Assembly: GCA_027030565.1 (NCBI GenBank)
Contig: JALVEU010000260.1
Span: 1-9,001, forward strand
From: Gammaproteobacteria bacterium
Lineage (GTDB): Bacteria; Pseudomonadota; Gammaproteobacteria; JAJDOJ01
Direction: 5' to 3'
Length of the DNA: 9,001 nt
Positions 6,882 through 9,001 of this stretch are shown in pieces. The notes under the pieces were generated by a model. That model saw only the letters and a program-made list of their open reading frames with translations. It searched no databases and was not told the DNA's origin. The position numbers and the translations under genes are program-made. Positions within the stretch are counted from its first letter, which is position 1, and each line of letters opens with the position of its first letter.

Positions 6882-7223
6882 GTGAGAAAACTGAGCCAGT
6901 TGCTGGAACGCTGGGCGTCCGAGCCGGCCCATCAGAAGCCTGTTCGCACCTACCAGGTGAGTCTTCCCGTACACGACGCCGCGCGCCTCGAGGCGCTGAT
7001 GGAGATGTATCCGCAGGTCGGCCGCGAGGCGCTGTTGCGCGAGATCCTTTCCGCCGCACTCGATGAGATCGAAGCCTCGTTCCCCTACGTCCCCGGCGAA
7101 CGGGAGATCGCCCGGGACGAGTTCGACGACCCGATTTATGAGGACACGGGCCCCTCACGCCGTTTCCACGAGCTGACCCGCAAGCACGCCGAGCACCTGT
7201 CCACCGCCCCGGACCACGAGTGA
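6882..7223 (+). CDS. Small gammaproteobacterial protein of the so-called 'type 1 pili tip component' family
   Basis: The 113-residue product begins KLSQLLERW, has a middle section resembling a ribbon-helix-helix or other small helical fold (TYQVSLPVHDAARLEALMEMYP, read from positions 23-44), and ends with EASFPYVPGE followed by DDPIYEDTGPSRRFHELTRKH. From memory, this layout matches a conserved family in Pseudomonas and relatives that databases label 'type 1 pili tip component'. The label has little support: there is no signal peptide, no cysteine pair and no donor-strand region, so a cytoplasmic role is more likely. The start is GTG 6882 with AGGAG six bases upstream. Its function is unknown. 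Confidence 0.75.
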   Translation: MRKLSQLLERWASEPAHQKPVRTYQVSLPVHDAARLEALMEMYPQVGREALLREILSAALDEIEASFPYVPGEREIARDEFDDPIYEDTGPSRRFHELTRKHAEHLSTAPDHE

Positions 7224-7227
7224 CGCC

Positions 7228-7404
7228 ATGCTTCCCAACTTTCTCGTCATCGACGCCCCCGCGCCGGCACCACGTGGCTGGCTTGCGGAAATCAGGCGCC
7301 TGCTGGTGCTCTGGGAGGGGCCGCACGGTCGGAGGGGAATCCTCGCCACGCCCCCAGCAGGGCCAGTCGCCTGGACAAGTCCATGGATCATTGATCGGGC
7401 ATGA
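7228..7404 (+). pseudogene. 5' remnant of a sulfotransferase gene, frameshifted and truncated
   Basis: ATG 7228 opens MLPNFLVIDAP, and after a one-base shift the next codons (from 7260) read RAGTTWLA. Joined, these give the classic sulfotransferase N-terminus with the PAPS-binding P-loop (P-R-A-G-T-T). The break is at a run of five Cs (7256-7260); a sixth C would restore the P-loop frame. Even when repaired, similarity stops after about 19 residues and stops follow within ~45 codons, so the rest of the enzyme is absent. Unrepaired, the frame continues as a 58-codon ORF ending TGA 7402-7404, which overlaps the glycosyltransferase ATG as ATGA. That tail (EIRRLLVLWEG onward) could be the end of some other gene. 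The matching sulfotransferase C-terminus lies at 8729-8827, beyond the glycosyltransferase. Confidence 0.65.
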
Positions 7405-8666
7405 GGGTCATCCTGTTCACCCATACATTTCTGCCGACCATTGGGGGCAGAGAGCTCGTGGTCCATTTCCTGGCGGACGCATTGACGCGCAAAGGCGTGG
7501 ACGCGCGAGTCGTCGGCCCTTCCGGTGCCCGTAGCGCACGCGGCCTTCGCCTGCGATACAAGGTGCACCGATACCCAAAGCTCATCGAGGGCGGCTTCGC
7601 ATCTCCGAAGACAGGACTCAGGCGGCGGATCTGGTTGGAGCGTCAGCAGTCCTGGCTATTGCGCATGGACTGGCGGCTGTTCGGCGCCGATCTGATCCAT
7701 GCGCACACCACCTATCCTGCCGGGTACGTCGCCCACCGGGTTTGCAGAAACCGGATTCCGGTGGTGATCACCCCGCATGGAACGGATATCCACGAAATTC
7801 CAGAAATCGGTCACGGACTGGCCTTGCTTCCTGGTGTTCGGGACAAGATTCGAGAGGCCCTGCAGACAGCCGATACGGTCACGGCCATAAGCGATAGCAT
7901 CCGTGACGTGGCCCAGGACCAATGGAAGGTGCCCCCGGAGCGCGTGGTGCGGATCGACAATGGCGTCGACATACACCGATTCGACGCAGTCACGGCAGCC
8001 CCGGTCAGAAAGCACTTCCAAATTCCTGCGCATTCGCCCATCGTGCTCAACGTGGGCAACTATACGCCCCGTAAAGGGCAGGATGTGCTCGTGCGGGCCG
8101 CGGCGCTGCTGCGTCGGGCCGTGCCAGAGGCACGCGTCGTGATCGTAGGAAGAGGTACGGATCCCCTTCGACAGACGATCGACGAGCTGGGTCTGCAAGA
8201 TTACGTCATTCTGACGGGCACACTTCCCATCCCTTCGATCGGAAAGGCCAACGGTTCAGACCTGCTCGGCGCATTGTATGCGGAAGCCACGGTGGTGGTA
8301 TCCGCCGGCATCGCCGAAGGTTCGGAAGGGCTTTCCCTGGCCATCCTGGAGGGCATGGCAGCGCGTTGCCCGATCGTCGCGACCGAGATTTCCGGCAACA
8401 AGGATATCGTGCGGCCAGGTTACAACGGAGTCCTGATACCGCCCGGATCGGAGCGGGAACTGGCACAAGCACTGATCCGGCTGCTCCAACACCCGGCGCA
8501 GTGCGAAACCCTGGCGCAAGGTGCCCGCAAGACTGCGGAAGAACACAGCTGGGACCGCATCGCTGAACAGTACATCCGCACTTATGAGAGCCTCCTTCGC
8601 AGGAAAGGGGCTCGGACGAGACTGCGTACGGGAGAAGAACATGGGCCAGACCATCCAGCCCATTAA
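7401..8666 (+). CDS. Glycosyltransferase family 4 protein
   Basis: The 421-residue product has the two Rossmann domains of GT-B family 4 retaining glycosyltransferases, which move a sugar from a nucleotide donor onto a lipid-linked or cell-surface glycan. In the N-terminal domain PTIGGRELVVHFLADAL carries the acceptor-side glycine loop, and HGTDIHE (126-132) the conserved histidine region. The interdomain strand NVGNYTPRKG (217-226) and the EX7E motif (Glu309 to Glu317 in EGLSLAILE) mark the donor-binding domain. There are no membrane segments. Donor and acceptor are unknown; the setting suggests a surface polysaccharide. ATG 7401 overlaps the preceding 58-codon frame as ATGA and has no clear ribosome site of its own. 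Base composition is lower in GC (about 52-63% in lines I counted, against about 72% in a ChaN-gene line), which suggests acquisition by transfer. Confidence 0.9.
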   Translation: MRVILFTHTFLPTIGGRELVVHFLADALTRKGVDARVVGPSGARSARGLRLRYKVHRYPKLIEGGFASPKTGLRRRIWLERQQSWLLRMDWRLFGADLIHAHTTYPAGYVAHRVCRNRIPVVITPHGTDIHEIPEIGHGLALLPGVRDKIREALQTADTVTAISDSIRDVAQDQWKVPPERVVRIDNGVDIHRFDAVTAAPVRKHFQIPAHSPIVLNVGNYTPRKGQDVLVRAAALLRRAVPEARVVIVGRGTDPLRQTIDELGLQDYVILTGTLPIPSIGKANGSDLLGALYAEATVVVSAGIAEGSEGLSLAILEGMAARCPIVATEISGNKDIVRPGYNGVLIPPGSERELAQALIRLLQHPAQCETLAQGARKTAEEHSWDRIAEQYIRTYESLLRRKGARTRLRTGEEHGPDHPAH

Positions 8667-8730
8667 CGAACCGTTGCCCTCCGGCACTCACCAGGACCCC
8701 TTATGGCGGCATAGAAGAGGCCAGTTTTGA
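8641..8730 (+). other. Possible truncated gene start after the glycosyltransferase
   Basis: ATG 8641 is preceded by GGGAGAAG at a good distance and opens a 29-codon frame (MGQTIQPINEPLPSGTHQD and on) that overlaps the end of the glycosyltransferase by 26 bases and stops just where sulfotransferase-like sequence begins in another frame. This would fit the first codons of the next gene in a donor gene cluster, cut off at the junction. It could equally be chance. Confidence 0.3.
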
Positions 8731-8827
8731 GACCCGGCGGTGGCTCGTCGAGGAAGTCTGTGGGGAACCCAACGAGGCGCTGGGCGCCTGGCTGGGTCGG
8801 GATCTCTCCTCCTGGAACCGGACCTGA
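8729..8827 (+). pseudogene. 3' remnant of a sulfotransferase gene
   Basis: In the frame ending at TGA 8825-8827 the codons read ETRRWLVEEV, then GEPNEALGAWLGRDLSSW. This is the usual sulfotransferase ending (x-N-x-x-L-x-x-x-L-G-R-D-L-S-x-W). No start codon with a ribosome site opens this frame, and sequence upstream of about 8720 does not look like a sulfotransferase, so only about 33 terminal codons remain. With the P-loop fragment at 7228 it probably represents the two ends of one gene whose middle, about 250 codons, was replaced by the segment carrying the glycosyltransferase. It converges on tilS with 11 bases between the stops. Confidence 0.65.
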
Positions 8828-8838
8828 GCCGGCTGCCC

Positions 8839-9001
8839 TCACCCCTCACCGCGGCAGGGACCCAGGCCCACCACACCCAGGAGCCGGTCTCCGGCGTAGA
8901 TCAGGGGCATCCGGTCCCGCTCCCAGGGCGGAATCCCGGCCTCCTGGAAGTACTTGCCCAGCGGGCGGCGACGTGGGCTCCCGCCCAGGGCGCAGCGCTC
9001 C
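8839..9001 (-). CDS. tilS: tRNA(Ile)-lysidine synthase, C-terminal end (5' part outside the window)
   Basis: The 53 visible residues end in GDRLLGVVGL and a short tail, and include RRPLGKYFQEAGIPPWERDRM shortened here to its key parts: PLGKYFQEAG then PPWERDRMPLIYAGD. This is the pattern of the C-terminal domain of TilS, which recognises the acceptor stem of tRNA-Ile2 while the N-terminal PP-loop domain converts C34 to lysidine with ATP and lysine. The catalytic domain is off the window. The terminal tail is short, as in other gammaproteobacterial TilS. The stop is TGA at 8839-8841. Identification rests on this short domain alone. Confidence 0.8.
   Translation of the reverse strand, partial: ERCALGGSPRRRPLGKYFQEAGIPPWERDRMPLIYAGDRLLGVVGLGPCRGEG

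Noticed and set aside
5808..6974. A 388-codon minus-strand open frame opposite the nitrilase gene
   Set aside because: The plus strand carries the complete Glu-Lys-Cys catalytic set; the antisense product is rich in His, Gly and Val without any motif.
7256..7262. Programmed -1 ribosomal frameshift producing a sulfotransferase
   Set aside because: The C run is not a canonical slippery heptamer and even the shifted frame ends within ~45 codons without the rest of the enzyme.
7401..8666. Insertion sequence or transposon carrying the glycosyltransferase
   Set aside because: No transposase, inverted terminal repeats or target duplication were found by eye at either junction.
8833..8857. CTGCC/GGCAG pair between the sulfotransferase remnant and tilS as a bidirectional terminator
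   Set aside because: Five-base arms, a 15-base loop and no T run; chance is as likely.

Overview
The window is a GC-rich (roughly two-thirds G+C) chromosomal segment that looks gammaproteobacterial. A MinC very close in its C-terminal half to the enterobacterial protein, a homologue of the small gammaproteobacterial family usually labelled 'type 1 pili tip component', and the tail of a TilS all point that way. Placement near the sulfur-oxidising or purple-sulfur lineages is only a guess. No rRNA, tRNA, CRISPR array or insertion sequence was seen, and no gene-free stretch exceeds about 180 bases.

Layout. The left half reads on the minus strand. An M1-type metallopeptidase (2188-4329) overlaps a hotdog thioesterase (1736-2191) by four bases. 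A perfect -10 hexamer follows, then minC (872-1654) and, after a single stop codon and in the same reading frame, a [2Fe-2S]/flavin oxidoreductase that runs off the left edge. Head-to-head with the peptidase, and overlapping its start, is a plus-strand ChaN-like lipoprotein with a C-terminal PDZ domain (4321-5505). It converges on a 72-residue conserved-looking minus-strand gene (5533-5751), which is itself divergent from a nitrilase-superfamily hydrolase (5826-6815).

The right part (6882-8827) is plus strand. It holds the 113-residue 'pili tip component' homologue with its own promoter, then a disturbed locus. That locus has the first ~19 codons of a sulfotransferase with a one-base break in the P-loop (from 7228), a complete GT4 glycosyltransferase of visibly lower GC (7401-8666), and the last ~33 codons of a sulfotransferase (8729-8827). 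The simplest reading is that a foreign polysaccharide-biosynthesis segment replaced the middle of a resident sulfotransferase gene. A minus-strand tilS 3' end closes the window 11 bases beyond the sulfotransferase stop.

Most of the window is ordinary housekeeping and envelope-associated sequence. The features most worth a second look are the glycosyltransferase set between two sulfotransferase ends, the unusual active site of the M1-like peptidase paired head-to-head with the ChaN/PDZ lipoprotein, and minC followed in frame by a redox gene instead of minD.
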